Assembly: GCA_040882265.1 (NCBI GenBank)
Contig: JBBEBO010000141.1
Location: 20,433 to 84,432 of the forward strand
Length of the DNA stretch: 64,000 nucleotides
DNA from: Brumimicrobium sp040882265
GTDB lineage: Bacteria; Bacteroidota; Bacteroidia; Flavobacteriales_D; Crocinitomicaceae
Direction: 5' to 3'
In this document: piece after piece, positions 54,352-62,464 of the stretch
How positions within the stretch are numbered: the first letter of the stretch is position 1
Layout of the letters: the number at the start of each line of letters is the position of its first letter
Made by a program: the position numbers and the translations under genes
The notes under the pieces: model-generated
What the model was told of the DNA's origin: nothing
The model's database searches: none
What the model saw: the letters and a program-made list of their open reading frames with translations, nothing else

Positions 54352-55428
54352 ATGTCAGGACACGCTTCTAAAGAAATTGATACTACTGCGTCTTGGGGAG
54401 GGAAAGTTTCTCCTTTCAGCGTAAGTTATGGTAAATTAATGATGTGGTTCTTCCTCGTTTCGGATGCCTTAACGTTTGGTGGATTACTCGTTGCTTATGG
54501 ATATACACGATATACCTTTGATGGTATGTGGCCAATTGGGGAGGAAACTTTCGAGGCACTTCCTTTCTTAGGAAATGGATTCCCTCTGGCTTATGTTGCA
54601 TTAATGACCTTTATCTTGATCGTTAGTTCTGTTACGATGGTGTTAGCTGTTGAAGCTGGACACAGAATGGACAAGAAAGGCGTGATAAAATGGATGTTAG
54701 CTACGATTATCGGAGGATTTTTCTTCGTTGGTTCTCAAGCTTGGGAGTGGAGTCACTTTATCCACGGAACTAAGTTTGGAAGCGTAATGTTAAATGATGG
54801 CTCTAGTGCTGTAGTAAAAGGTGAGTTTGGAAAAATTGAAAGCTTTGAAGTAATTAAGGCGGGAGCTCACTCACCCAAAGAAGGAGAATTAATCACAAAC
54901 GAAAATATTTCAGCAGAGGATGGTGACTTGATGCACGCATTTCAACATGCTGCTGAAGCTGGTCATTTAGAAGGGAGTAACGCAACTGACTTAAAGATTC
55001 ATTTACACGATGGAACTATTGCAAAAGTAAATCGAGCTGCAGACAAAGATTTAGAATTACTAGTGAAGCAAGCAGGGACAAAACATGCAGTTTCATTACC
55101 AGCAGATGAAGATACAAGAATAAAAGGAGAAGAGGCTACGAGTCTTTACTATGAAGCACTTACTGAAGGGAATGTTATCTATGGAGCAAACATGGAACAA
55201 AACGAATACGGACCACAACAATACGGTCAGTTCTTCTTCTTTATTACAGGGTTTCACGGATTCCACGTTTTCTCAGGTGTGATTATAAACATTTTGATTT
55301 TCATTGGTGTATTAAGAGGAATTTATCACAAAAGAGGCCATTACGAAATGGTTGAAAAAACTGGACTTTACTGGCACTTTGTCGATTTAGTATGGGTATT
55401 TGTATTTACATTCTTCTACCTCATCTAG
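54352..55428 (+). CDS. Cytochrome c oxidase subunit III with loop insertion
   Basis: 358 aa. Conserved COX III features are FSVSYGKLMMWFFLVSDALTFGG, WPIG, EAGHRMDKK (helix 3 start), SQAWEWSHFI, then after the insertion YGPQQYGQFFFFITGFHGFHVFSGV and GLYWHFVDLVWVFVFTFFYLI. Residues ~140-285 are extra relative to the classical subunit and are not repeat-like here. It forms a pair with the preceding COX III-like protein; both are known to occur together in Bacteroidota. Confidence 0.9.
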   Translation: MSGHASKEIDTTASWGGKVSPFSVSYGKLMMWFFLVSDALTFGGLLVAYGYTRYTFDGMWPIGEETFEALPFLGNGFPLAYVALMTFILIVSSVTMVLAVEAGHRMDKKGVIKWMLATIIGGFFFVGSQAWEWSHFIHGTKFGSVMLNDGSSAVVKGEFGKIESFEVIKAGAHSPKEGELITNENISAEDGDLMHAFQHAAEAGHLEGSNATDLKIHLHDGTIAKVNRAADKDLELLVKQAGTKHAVSLPADEDTRIKGEEATSLYYEALTEGNVIYGANMEQNEYGPQQYGQFFFFITGFHGFHVFSGVIINILIFIGVLRGIYHKRGHYEMVEKTGLYWHFVDLVWVFVFTFFYLI

Positions 55429-55464
55429 TTGAAACTTTATTTTGAACAAAATTAATTATACGAT

Positions 55465-55818
55465 ATGGAAAGAGACGACGTAATAGAATATTCCTTAGAC
55501 ACTCATCATTCAGAAGAGGAAGGAAAGAAAATCAGAAAGAAAATTTGGTTTGTAACAATATTACTAACAGTTGTTACAGCTGTTGAGGTAATGCTTGGTG
55601 CAATGGTTAAGCAAGGAAGTAGCATGTGGCTTACGGTGAAAGTGCTTTTTATAGTGCTTACTTTACTAAAGGCAGGATATATTGTTCTTACATTTATGCA
55701 CTTAGGAGATGAAAAGAAAGCTTTAAAATGGATGATACTATTACCGTACTTCATTTTTATAGTTTACCTTATGTTTATCTCATTCACTGAGGCGATCGCT
55801 GTAGGTGAACAGATGTAA
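55465..55818 (+). CDS. Cytochrome c oxidase subunit IV-like protein
   Basis: 117 aa with three hydrophobic helices (about 28-47, 52-72, 84-105). The pattern IWFVTILLTVVTAVEVMLG, LKAGYIVLTFMHLGDEKKALKW and a final helix matches the bacterial COX IV/CyoD family, which assists assembly of the oxidase. The N-terminus is acidic and His-rich (HHSEEEG). It sits between coxIII and the SCO-like genes. Confidence 0.9.
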   Translation: MERDDVIEYSLDTHHSEEEGKKIRKKIWFVTILLTVVTAVEVMLGAMVKQGSSMWLTVKVLFIVLTLLKAGYIVLTFMHLGDEKKALKWMILLPYFIFIVYLMFISFTEAIAVGEQM

Positions 55819-55840
55819 AAAAAATTAAAAAAATATTAGC

Positions 55841-56530
55841 GTGGCTAAAAAATTTAATAAAGCCGGTCTATTAAAACCTTTACTAATGATAGTTTTGGTT
55901 TTTGGACCGGCTCTTTTTTTGATACTTATTTCTGTAAATAAATGTGAACATAAGTTCCAAGAACTTTCCAGTTATGGCTCACTGGGAGAATATGAGTTTG
56001 TCAATTCAGAAGGTAAAACAATTAATCACAAAACGCAGAAGGATAAAATAACTTTATTCACAACGATCCAAACAAGTTGTCCCGAAGAATGTGCCATTGC
56101 TTTAGCTAAATTCAACTTGTTGTTGTATCAAGATTATCGAAAAAATCAAAAAAACTTAGGGCATGTTAAGTTTGTGTCCATCGTTACAGATGAGGAAGGA
56201 AACCCTGTGGATAATCTCGATAGAATAGTTTATACACTGAATGATATGATTCAAGGGTTTGATCCAAAAATATGGAATATTGTTACAGGCGATCCCAAAC
56301 AAGTTTACGATATTGAAAGCAACGGTATCAATCTGTACGAGCAAAAAACGGACACAGCTTTTGCAGGAAAACCCTATTTAGAAACTTTATTACTTGTTGA
56401 TAAAGACAATGAGCTCAGACTTGTTCGAAGGGGTAATCAAGAAGGATACATTAGAGATTTTAAACAGCATGTTGCATTACTTCAAAAGCAATATGACAAA
56501 GCTGAAAAGAAAGCAAAAGATAATGAATAG
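55841..56530 (+). CDS. SCO-like thioredoxin-fold protein without the copper-binding His
   Basis: 229 aa from a GTG start. One membrane anchor (about 10-32) and a thioredoxin-like domain with TSCPEEC (Cys80, Cys84), the CxxxC of SCO proteins. The third copper ligand of SCO, a His in the HSPNFVLVD segment, is replaced: here that position reads GKPYLETLLLVD. Copper relay in the normal way is therefore doubtful, and a thiol-disulfide role is more likely. Overlaps the true SCO gene by 8 bp. Confidence 0.82.
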   Translation: MAKKFNKAGLLKPLLMIVLVFGPALFLILISVNKCEHKFQELSSYGSLGEYEFVNSEGKTINHKTQKDKITLFTTIQTSCPEECAIALAKFNLLLYQDYRKNQKNLGHVKFVSIVTDEEGNPVDNLDRIVYTLNDMIQGFDPKIWNIVTGDPKQVYDIESNGINLYEQKTDTAFAGKPYLETLLLVDKDNELRLVRRGNQEGYIRDFKQHVALLQKQYDKAEKKAKDNE

Positions 56531-57173
56531 ATTTAAAACACTAATGACTTTTTTTTTAGTAATCCTATTTTTCTCTTGTGAAGAGGAAAAAAAAGACAAG
56601 TCAGGCTTGCCTTTTATTGGGCAACATGATGTTGTTTATGAAGCAACCGAGAATCATGAAGTAGGAGACACCATTTTTCACAAGGTTCCAGGTTTTAAAT
56701 ACTTGACACAAGACTCAACGTGGTTATCATCTAAAGACATTGATGATAAGGTTTGGATTGCAAAGTTCTTTTTTACACATTGCCCTACAATTTGTCCACC
56801 AATGACCTCTGCAATGAAAGAAGTGACTAAGGAATTATCAAGTTCTTCAGATGAAATTATTTTTCTTTCATTTTCAATAGATCCGGATAGAGATACACCA
56901 AAACGGTTAAGAACTTATATCAACCGTCATGAAATCAATGCAAAGAACTGGTATTTTCTTACAGGAGATGAGGCCAAAACGCATGAATTGGGTGTGAAAG
57001 GGTTTAATATCCTTGCTCAAGCAGATAAAGAAGCGCCAGGAGGCTTCGCCCACAGTCCTAATTTTGTATTGGTTGATAGCGATCAACACATAAGAGGAAT
57101 TTACGATGGATTAAACCCTGACGAAAGAAAACGATTAATAAAAGACGTTAACAAACTCCTAGAGCATGAATAG
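56523..57173 (+). CDS. SCO1/SenC-family copper chaperone (lipoprotein)
   Basis: 216 aa from the ATG at 56523, which overlaps the previous stop; a longer frame upstream is a shadow of that gene. Lipobox VILFFSC (Cys19). The copper ligands are all present: FFFTHCPTICPPM (CxxxC) and His in GGFAHSPNFVLVDSD. It delivers copper to the CuA site of cytochrome oxidase. It overlaps the DUF420 gene by 8 bp. Confidence 0.95.
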   Translation: MNRFKTLMTFFLVILFFSCEEEKKDKSGLPFIGQHDVVYEATENHEVGDTIFHKVPGFKYLTQDSTWLSSKDIDDKVWIAKFFFTHCPTICPPMTSAMKEVTKELSSSSDEIIFLSFSIDPDRDTPKRLRTYINRHEINAKNWYFLTGDEAKTHELGVKGFNILAQADKEAPGGFAHSPNFVLVDSDQHIRGIYDGLNPDERKRLIKDVNKLLEHE

Positions 57174-57693
57174 AGACACGCCAAGCCTTCAAAAAGTAAA
57201 GCAATTCCGAAAATGGATCATTGCCTTGTCAATTGTAATACCCTTAGCCGTTGCGCTTCTATTTGGAATTAAAATTGAAGGAGTTGATTTCTCATTTCTA
57301 CCGCCAATTTATGCAACAATAAATGGAATTACAGCGGTAGTTTTAATAGCGGCATTGGTTGCAATTAAAGCAAAAAACATAAACCTACATCAGCGCCTTA
57401 TTCAAACAGCATTATTGTTGTCGTTATTATTTCTAGTCGCATACGTTCTTTACCACATCACCTCGGATAGCACACCCTATGGAGGCGAGTGGTCAACACT
57501 GTACTTTATAATATTGATTTCACACATTGTATTGAGTATTGTTGTCATTCCAATTGTATTATTCACGTATCTTTTTGCTTGGCAAGGTAATTTTGAACGC
57601 CATAAAAAGTGGACGCGATTTGCTTTTCCTATATGGCTTTATGTTGCTATAACAGGGGTGGTTGTTTATTGGATGATTTCTCCTTTTTATTAA
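57166..57693 (+). CDS. DUF420 family membrane protein
   Basis: 175 aa with five transmembrane helices (about 17-35, 45-67, 75-96, 107-133, 147-170). Conserved His residues lie in NLHQRLIQ, VLYHITS, LISHIVLS and FERHKKW, suggesting haem or metal contact. The family usually lies beside SCO and coxIII/IV genes and is thought to help oxidase assembly. Start overlaps the SCO stop. Last gene of the oxidase cluster. Confidence 0.92.
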   Translation: MNRDTPSLQKVKQFRKWIIALSIVIPLAVALLFGIKIEGVDFSFLPPIYATINGITAVVLIAALVAIKAKNINLHQRLIQTALLLSLLFLVAYVLYHITSDSTPYGGEWSTLYFIILISHIVLSIVVIPIVLFTYLFAWQGNFERHKKWTRFAFPIWLYVAITGVVVYWMISPFY

Positions 57694-58000
57694 ACAAATA
57701 ATGGTCTTAGGCTGTTCTTTAACAAACTAATTGGATTATCAAGCTAGTCGAATTGATTAAATTAGTTAGTGTATATTAATGCTTAGACATAAGAAGTAAG
57801 ATTTTAGATGTTAAACTTTTCTACTTCCCTAATAGGGTTGACCGTTTTGGTTAACAATCTTGAATAAAGTAAAACCAAGCAAAAGGGACAGTGATGTGTG
57901 AATACGGTTTAAAATCTAACATCTATAATAAGTTCATACGCTAACCTAAGACAAATTTCATATTTACGACTTAAGTTGGTAGCCCAAACAAACTAATTTC
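57694..58000. other. Gene-free stretch with a long imperfect inverted repeat
   Basis: 307 bp without a supported gene. AGATTTTAGATGTTAAAC (57799-57816) and GTTTAAAATCTAACATCT (57907-57924) pair at 16 of 18 positions around a 90-base loop that contains the small stem CCCTAATAGGG. AACAAACTAATT occurs at 57721-57732 and again at 57987-57998, just before the next ATG. No terminator-like T run is visible. It could be an untranslated leader with structure or a remnant element. Confidence 0.5.
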
Positions 58001-58450
58001 ATGTATCAATTAAAAAGAACTCAATTAGTAAAAACAGATCTTCAAACCTGCTGGAACTTCTTTTCTTCCCCAAAAAACCTAAAAATAATCACTCCAGACT
58101 ATATGGGGTTTGACGTAAAAGTTAACCTCCCTGAAACTATGTACGAAGGGCTAATGATAGAATATACTGTTAAACCATTTTTAGGTATTCCTATGAATTG
58201 GGTTACAGAAATAAAGTACGTACACGACAAAAAATTCTTTGTAGATGAACAACGTAGTGGCCCATACAAAATGTGGCATCACGAGCACCACTTCAAAGAA
58301 GTAGCTGATGGCGTTGAAATGACAGACATTGTAAGCTACGAATTACCATTGGGAGTTTTGGGGAGGATAGCACATCCTATAGTTGTCAAAAAGAAACTAA
58401 AAGAAATTTTTAATTATCGTTTTAGTAAAGTTGATGAAATTTTTGGATAA
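58001..58450 (+). CDS. SRPBCC-family protein
   Basis: 149 aa with the START/SRPBCC helix-grip pattern: N-terminal TDLQTCWNFFSSPKNLKIITP, central strands IEYTVKPFLGIPMNWVTEI and WHHEHHFKEVADGVEMTDIVSYELP, and the C-terminal helix VVKKKLKEIFNYRFSKVDEIF. Members bind lipid-like ligands or act as cyclase-like proteins; function here is unknown. It is the only plus-strand gene between the oxidase cluster and the minus-strand cassette-like region. Confidence 0.85.
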   Translation: MYQLKRTQLVKTDLQTCWNFFSSPKNLKIITPDYMGFDVKVNLPETMYEGLMIEYTVKPFLGIPMNWVTEIKYVHDKKFFVDEQRSGPYKMWHHEHHFKEVADGVEMTDIVSYELPLGVLGRIAHPIVVKKKLKEIFNYRFSKVDEIFG

Positions 58451-58563
58451 GGATAAGTTTTCTACCTTTTTTGACTTAAAAAGCTATTGAACTTTACTAG
58501 TTCTCTAACAAATGATTAGAACTTGATTATTTTAAAAGTTCATATATCATTATTTTAAATGCC

Positions 58564-58799
58564 TATCGGGATGTTTACCAGTTAAATATAGCTTCTTCAA
58601 TTTTACTAATGTACGATTATAACTGTTATTTTTCCCCAGTTTTAACCGCACAAAGTGCCGACCGTTCGGTAAAGCACGCCATGTTTGCGCAAAGCACGCC
58701 ATGAAATCCCCTTTGCGACCCTTGCGCCTCCTTAGCGACCATTACCGAATGGTCGGTACTTTGCGTGCTGTTAAAAACTTACTGGTAAAGTATCCGATA
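58564..58799. repeat. GC-rich nested inverted-repeat element
   Basis: The inner arms are 58636-58672 and 58742-58785 (shared CCAGT, TTTAAC, CAAAGT, CCGACC, TTCGGTAA). The outer arms are TATCGG-TTTACCAGT (58564-58582) and ACTGGTAAA-CCGATA (58781-58799). Inside, AAAGCACGCCATG is repeated directly (58671-58683 and 58691-58703). It stands out from the AT-rich surroundings. The AAC/GTT flanking the inner arms recall the cassette sites further on, but the 2/6-nt spacing is absent. The 355-bp gap holds no gene. Confidence 0.8.
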
Positions 58800-58805
58800 A
58801 GCAAT

Positions 58806-59468
58806 TTATTTTATTTTTCTTTGAAGCCCAATACAAAAATAATGTCTCATTGATTTTGTCACTTTGGGAAATTCATCAAATTCATTCGAAAATCCGAAAT
58901 AATAAGAATACTGTGGTGATATTGCCAATTTATCGGAAATATTAAAATCATAGGCAACTCTCCCACGAAGCCCAAAATAAGTTTTAGAACTATACCTTTC
59001 ATACTTATCATTCAAATTATAGCTCCAATTAGACTGACCCATAAGCCAACCGCTGTTTGTTCCACTATAACTCTCACTAATCAGTCTAGAAAGTTCAAAA
59101 CCAAAATTCAAATTAATCCTGTCTATAATTTTGAAGTTAATTGGAAACACACCTAGTGAAATAATGGACTTATCAACCTTTGCGTTTGTTGTATATCCAC
59201 CACCTAATCCGCCTTCACTTGCTGTCAATTTTCCTACGTAATTATCAAAGCTTAATGTAAATCTTAAAGTCATCCAATCAACTTTAATGTTTTCAATTCC
59301 AATTCGAAATGTATAACCATAATCAGATTCATATGAGGAGCTAAAGTGTCCTTCGTTTTGTTGAAAATCATAAAAGTTATTATTGTTAAAACCACCAATT
59401 ATCTCAATGTTTTGGGAAAACCCTGTCAAACTGCTTAAAAAAATTAATCCATTTAATATTTTTTTCAT
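58806..59468 (-). CDS. Outer-membrane beta-barrel-like protein of unknown family
   Basis: 220 aa with a signal peptide (residues 1-18, ending TGFSQ) and barrel-like strands: TFRIGIENIKVDWMTLRFTLSFDNYVG, YTTNAKVDKSIISLGVFPINFK, LNFGFELSRLI, YFGLRGRVAYDF and ISPQYSYYFGFS. It ends in basic residues (GLQRKIK) rather than an aromatic. I do not recognise the family. It lies in the region of cassette-like sites and has the same orientation as the other accessory genes. Confidence 0.65.
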   Translation of the reverse strand: MKKILNGLIFLSSLTGFSQNIEIIGGFNNNNFYDFQQNEGHFSSSYESDYGYTFRIGIENIKVDWMTLRFTLSFDNYVGKLTASEGGLGGGYTTNAKVDKSIISLGVFPINFKIIDRINLNFGFELSRLISESYSGTNSGWLMGQSNWSYNLNDKYERYSSKTYFGLRGRVAYDFNISDKLAISPQYSYYFGFSNEFDEFPKVTKSMRHYFCIGLQRKIK

Positions 59469-59580
59469 TTGGATAGTTATTAAGGTTTTGTCTTTATTGT
59501 CAAGTTGTTGAATTTGATTAAGCTTCTTTTAACCTGCATTATTCATCAAAGTTTTCATCTCTATAATACAACTTTGTTGT

Positions 59581-59674
59581 ACGCATAAAGTTATTACATT
59601 CTATGGTCTAAAACAAGTTTTATATATTTACTTACTTTCGTTTTAGTGATTAAACTGGTATTATTTTTATACGC
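59581..59674 (-). repeat. Degenerate cassette-type (attC-like) site E
   Basis: Read on the minus strand, GCGTATAAA (59674-59666) begins the element 15 bp past the stop of the 112-aa gene, and TTTATGCGTAC closes it. CTAAAAC/GTTTTAG form inner arms. The start of the unit upstream (TTATACGCA at 60119-60111) matches the end core of this site over nine bases. The arms are poor, so the call is weak by itself. Confidence 0.35.
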
Positions 59675-59689
59675 ATCAATTTTAAATTA

Positions 59690-60028
59690 TTATCCGAATG
59701 TATGTACATCGAACATATGATATAATCCATAATGCATCCAAGCAATCAAGGCATTTATCATAAAAAGTGCAAAGTACCACATTTTTAACTCAGCCTTTTT
59801 ATCAGAAGGTACTGTTTTAAATATACTTACAATAAGTAATGAGAAGCCGAAGGATATGTAAGAACAATAAATAAAAAACTCAGAATATTTCTGTATAAGA
59901 AGAGGAGTGTATTCTATTAAAAACAAAAAGAAATAGAGGATAAAATAAATCAATAGATTAATTCCAATCAAGATATTTGATAGAGTTTTTGCTTTTGTAT
60001 TGACAATGTTTTCTTTAGGATCTAACAT
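59690..60028 (-). CDS. Small four-helix membrane protein of unknown function
   Basis: 112 aa with hydrophobic segments at about 16-40, 48-68 and 80-100 (YFILYFFLFLIEY, CSYISFGFSLLIVSIF, FALFMINALIAW) and a short charged loop (SDKKAELKMW). No family recognised. The -7 box TAGTTTTG lies 35 bp before the ATG. It is flanked by half-site D upstream and degenerate site E downstream, so it could be a one-gene cassette. Confidence 0.6.
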   Translation of the reverse strand: MLDPKENIVNTKAKTLSNILIGINLLIYFILYFFLFLIEYTPLLIQKYSEFFIYCSYISFGFSLLIVSIFKTVPSDKKAELKMWYFALFMINALIAWMHYGLYHMFDVHTFG

Positions 60029-60062
60029 ATATAAATCACATTCAATTTTATTTAAGTATTTA

Positions 60063-60070
60063 CAAAACTA
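60063..60070 (-). promoter_or_regulatory. -7 promoter box of the 112-aa membrane protein gene
   Basis: TAGTTTTG on the minus strand, 34 bp before the ATG at 60028. No clear -33 TTG. Confidence 0.4.
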
Positions 60071-60111
60071 CTCAAGTCAGTACTTTGATATGACCTAGGA
60101 GTACTTCTATT

Positions 60112-60140
60112 GCGTATAACGTTTTTTGTATAAAATAGCA
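60112..60140 (-). repeat. Half of a cassette-type site (D)
   Basis: On the plus strand GCGTATAAC-GTTTTTT is nearly identical to the outer end of site A (GCATAAC-GTTTTT, 61498-61509). The matching other half, which should lie between this and the stop of the YD-type gene at 60142, is missing. Confidence 0.4.
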
Positions 60141-60141
60141 T

Positions 60142-61437
60142 TTAGTAATACTGAATATCTCTTAATAAGAGTGAATAAGGAGTCCCCTTGTAAAACCTAA
60201 CTGTTTTGATCACATTATCTTTGTCATCATATGTGTAGTCATACCTCTCGAAGATAGAATTATCAAATTTGCTATAATCTCTCTTTGATATCAGGTTTCC
60301 TTTATGATCATATTTAAAAGTCTGCTTTCCCTCTAAGACATCGTCTCGGGAATAACTTAATCGTGATGTTAAGTTACCCATATCGTCATATGAAATAATT
60401 AATTTTTTAACAAGTGTGTCACTTGAATCATATTTATAATATTTTATTAGGTTTTCGTTAGTATCGTAAAAATAGATCGACTTTTCAAATGAATCCCCTT
60501 TATAGATAATACTATCCTTTTGAGTTAAGTTCCAATCTTTATCATAATGATATACTGATTTTCCATTTAAGCTACTATCAGCATTATATTTATTGACTTC
60601 AGTAAGGTCTTGATTTGTATTATAATTATAACTCTCTATAGTATTTAAACTACCAATTGGACTGAACATAATTTTACCGATTAGATTTCCCTTATGATCA
60701 TAATTGAACTCCTCTTTGATATCAATTTTACCAAGAAAAATATATTCAGTTAAATTACCTTGATCAAATTTTCGAGTTATTTCAGATCTTAAACTGCCAT
60801 CGGCATTATATGAATTTTGTTTAATCAAGTTTCCAATTGTATCATATATGCTAGTGAATTTTAAGTATGAACTACCATCTGAATTAGTTATTTCCTGTTC
60901 AATCACGTTGCCATACTCATCAAGGTTGATATTTGTACTTAAAACTAAATCACCGTTATCATTATATGTTTTTTTATTAATGAGGTTTCCATTAATATCA
61001 TATTTAAAAATAATTTTCTTGACTATTTCGTCTTGTGAATTATAAGTTATATGGCTTTTCACTCTACCATTTTCATTATATGTAAAAACAGATTTTATTC
61101 GCTTTTGATTTCTATCAAATTCATTAGACTCTAGTAAATTACCTCTTTCATCGTATGTATAGGATTCTTCTTTTAATAACTGACCTTTCTTTAATTCATC
61201 AGCATCTTTTTCTGCCTTATAAAATTTCTCACTTACAAAACGAACCCTTCCGTTGAGCCCTTTTTCTTTCAAGGAGTTAATCTGAGCATTTGTTAAGATT
61301 GGAATGGATAAGAAAAAAATGATTGGAGTTAATCTCGAAGTAAAATCTAATGAATAATTTAGAGCTCTTCGAAGATAGGATGAGACACTATTATTTTCGA
61401 AATCCAAGATATTTATGCGTATCTGAATAATTGACAT
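60142..61437 (-). CDS. Secreted YD/RHS-like repeat protein
   Basis: 431 aa. A hydrophobic segment ending ILTNAQ (about residues 36-52) acts as a signal; the ATG at 61437 gives a long basic leader, so a later non-ATG start is possible. The body has about 15 copies of a ~20-residue unit Y-D-x-x-G-N-L-I-x-x-x-x-Y-N-x-D-G-x-L, e.g. YDINGNLINKKTYNDNGDL. No toxin domain or polymorphic C-terminus is visible. The 3' end lies 2 bp from half-site D, so the original C-terminus may be lost. Lies between attC-like site A and D. Confidence 0.75.
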   Translation of the reverse strand: MSIIQIRINILDFENNSVSSYLRRALNYSLDFTSRLTPIIFFLSIPILTNAQINSLKEKGLNGRVRFVSEKFYKAEKDADELKKGQLLKEESYTYDERGNLLESNEFDRNQKRIKSVFTYNENGRVKSHITYNSQDEIVKKIIFKYDINGNLINKKTYNDNGDLVLSTNINLDEYGNVIEQEITNSDGSSYLKFTSIYDTIGNLIKQNSYNADGSLRSEITRKFDQGNLTEYIFLGKIDIKEEFNYDHKGNLIGKIMFSPIGSLNTIESYNYNTNQDLTEVNKYNADSSLNGKSVYHYDKDWNLTQKDSIIYKGDSFEKSIYFYDTNENLIKYYKYDSSDTLVKKLIISYDDMGNLTSRLSYSRDDVLEGKQTFKYDHKGNLISKRDYSKFDNSIFERYDYTYDDKDNVIKTVRFYKGTPYSLLLRDIQYY

Positions 61438-61497
61438 TGATGTTATATTCTTATTAAATATTTTTTAAAAATAAAGTCTTTCATTTTACAAGGTTGT

Positions 61498-61575
61498 GCA
61501 TAACGTTTTTCAAATAGGCGCATGCGACTACCACGTATGAACGTTCGCCGCTTGGGCTTATTTGATGTTATACGC
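61498..61575 (-). repeat. attC-like cassette site A
   Basis: In minus-strand reading: GCGTATAAC, 2 nt (AT), an arm, a ~22-nt loop, the matching arm, 6 nt (AAAAAC), GTTATGC. Arms 61510-61526 and 61549-61565 pair at 14 of 17. It begins 2 bp after the stop of the gene ending at 61578. Same layout as site B with unrelated arm sequence, as in integron attC sites. Confidence 0.6.
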
Positions 61576-61577
61576 AT

Positions 61578-62459
61578 TTAATCCTTGTAAAATACTAGGA
61601 GTTTGCTGTTCTCTTCAATTCTCGGTTCAATTTTCTTGATATCAAACTCCTTAAAATCATCAAACACATCTTCTTTCAGGTAGATAAATAGATCTACTTT
61701 TGAAGGTTCGTTGAATAAAGTAAACTTTTGAACGCCATCTGTATGAGACCAAACATTCCAATTTATATTTTTAAAATCATTTGAATACGTTTTGATGTAA
61801 CTTTTAATGTTTTCTTCAATGGTCAGCGCGGTATCTAGTTTTATATTTACTACGGTATATCCATCATAGTAAATGCGAGGTAATCTTGAACTTTTACAAA
61901 TATCCCAAGATTCAGAATTCTCTAAATATGAAACGATTACGTTTTCTGAAAAAATTTTGCTTTTATCATCTCTATATTTATCTGGAAAGCTATTCAGCGT
62001 ATCAACTCGTATTCGGCTATCTGGTTGAAAAAGAACCTCAAGATCCCGACAGTTTATTTTTGAAATATTACACTGTGAGTTAAGTTTATTCAAATAATTC
62101 AGTTCGTGTCCATTATAGGAGTAAAAGAAAACATCGAAATCACAAAAATGAACAATCTCTGGCAATAATGGATTTCTTAATTCATAAAAATCATTTTTTA
62201 CTCTTCGAATGAAATTAGTATCACTATATATTCTATGTCCAAGATCCTTTGCCATTTGAGTTTGAGGATTTCTGGTGAATACTACGAGCGAGGTCGAATC
62301 ATTAATTTTTAATTTATCATCGAAAAAATAGTCTTTATAAACAGCCCTCGAAGTATCATCTGGCAGGTCAAATTCCGGTATAGGCGCCAAGGTATCCTGT
62401 CCTAGCGAATGAAGAGAACAGGTAATAAGAAAGATTAATATTTTAAGTGTGTTCGTCAT
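61578..62459 (-). CDS. Secreted protein of unknown function, cassette-borne
   Basis: 293 aa from the ATG at 62459, with a signal peptide (LKILIFLITCSLHSLGQ). A longer frame to 62519 would run through the palindrome of site B and is rejected. The mature protein is mixed alpha/beta with several Asp/Lys-rich segments and Cys residues at FCDFDVFF, SQCNISKINC and WDICKSS. I recognise no family. The gene lies between attC-like sites B and A; its ATG is only about ten bases after the predicted cassette boundary, so it must use an upstream promoter. Confidence 0.68.
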   Translation of the reverse strand: MTNTLKILIFLITCSLHSLGQDTLAPIPEFDLPDDTSRAVYKDYFFDDKLKINDSTSLVVFTRNPQTQMAKDLGHRIYSDTNFIRRVKNDFYELRNPLLPEIVHFCDFDVFFYSYNGHELNYLNKLNSQCNISKINCRDLEVLFQPDSRIRVDTLNSFPDKYRDDKSKIFSENVIVSYLENSESWDICKSSRLPRIYYDGYTVVNIKLDTALTIEENIKSYIKTYSNDFKNINWNVWSHTDGVQKFTLFNEPSKVDLFIYLKEDVFDDFKEFDIKKIEPRIEENSKLLVFYKD

Positions 62460-62464
62460 TGCAA

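Noticed and set aside
56394..56522. Longer start for the SCO gene
   Set aside because: The extra 43 residues are an out-of-frame reading of the preceding SCO-like gene; the ATG at 56523 begins a lipoprotein signal.
58451..58805. A protein-coding gene in the GC-rich repeat
   Set aside because: No open frame of useful length spans it and the sequence is dominated by inverted repeats.
60142..61437. YD-repeat gene as a polymorphic RHS toxin with an immunity gene
   Set aside because: No RHS core-end signature (DPxGL), no variable C-terminal toxin domain and no immunity-like neighbour; at 431 aa it is too short.
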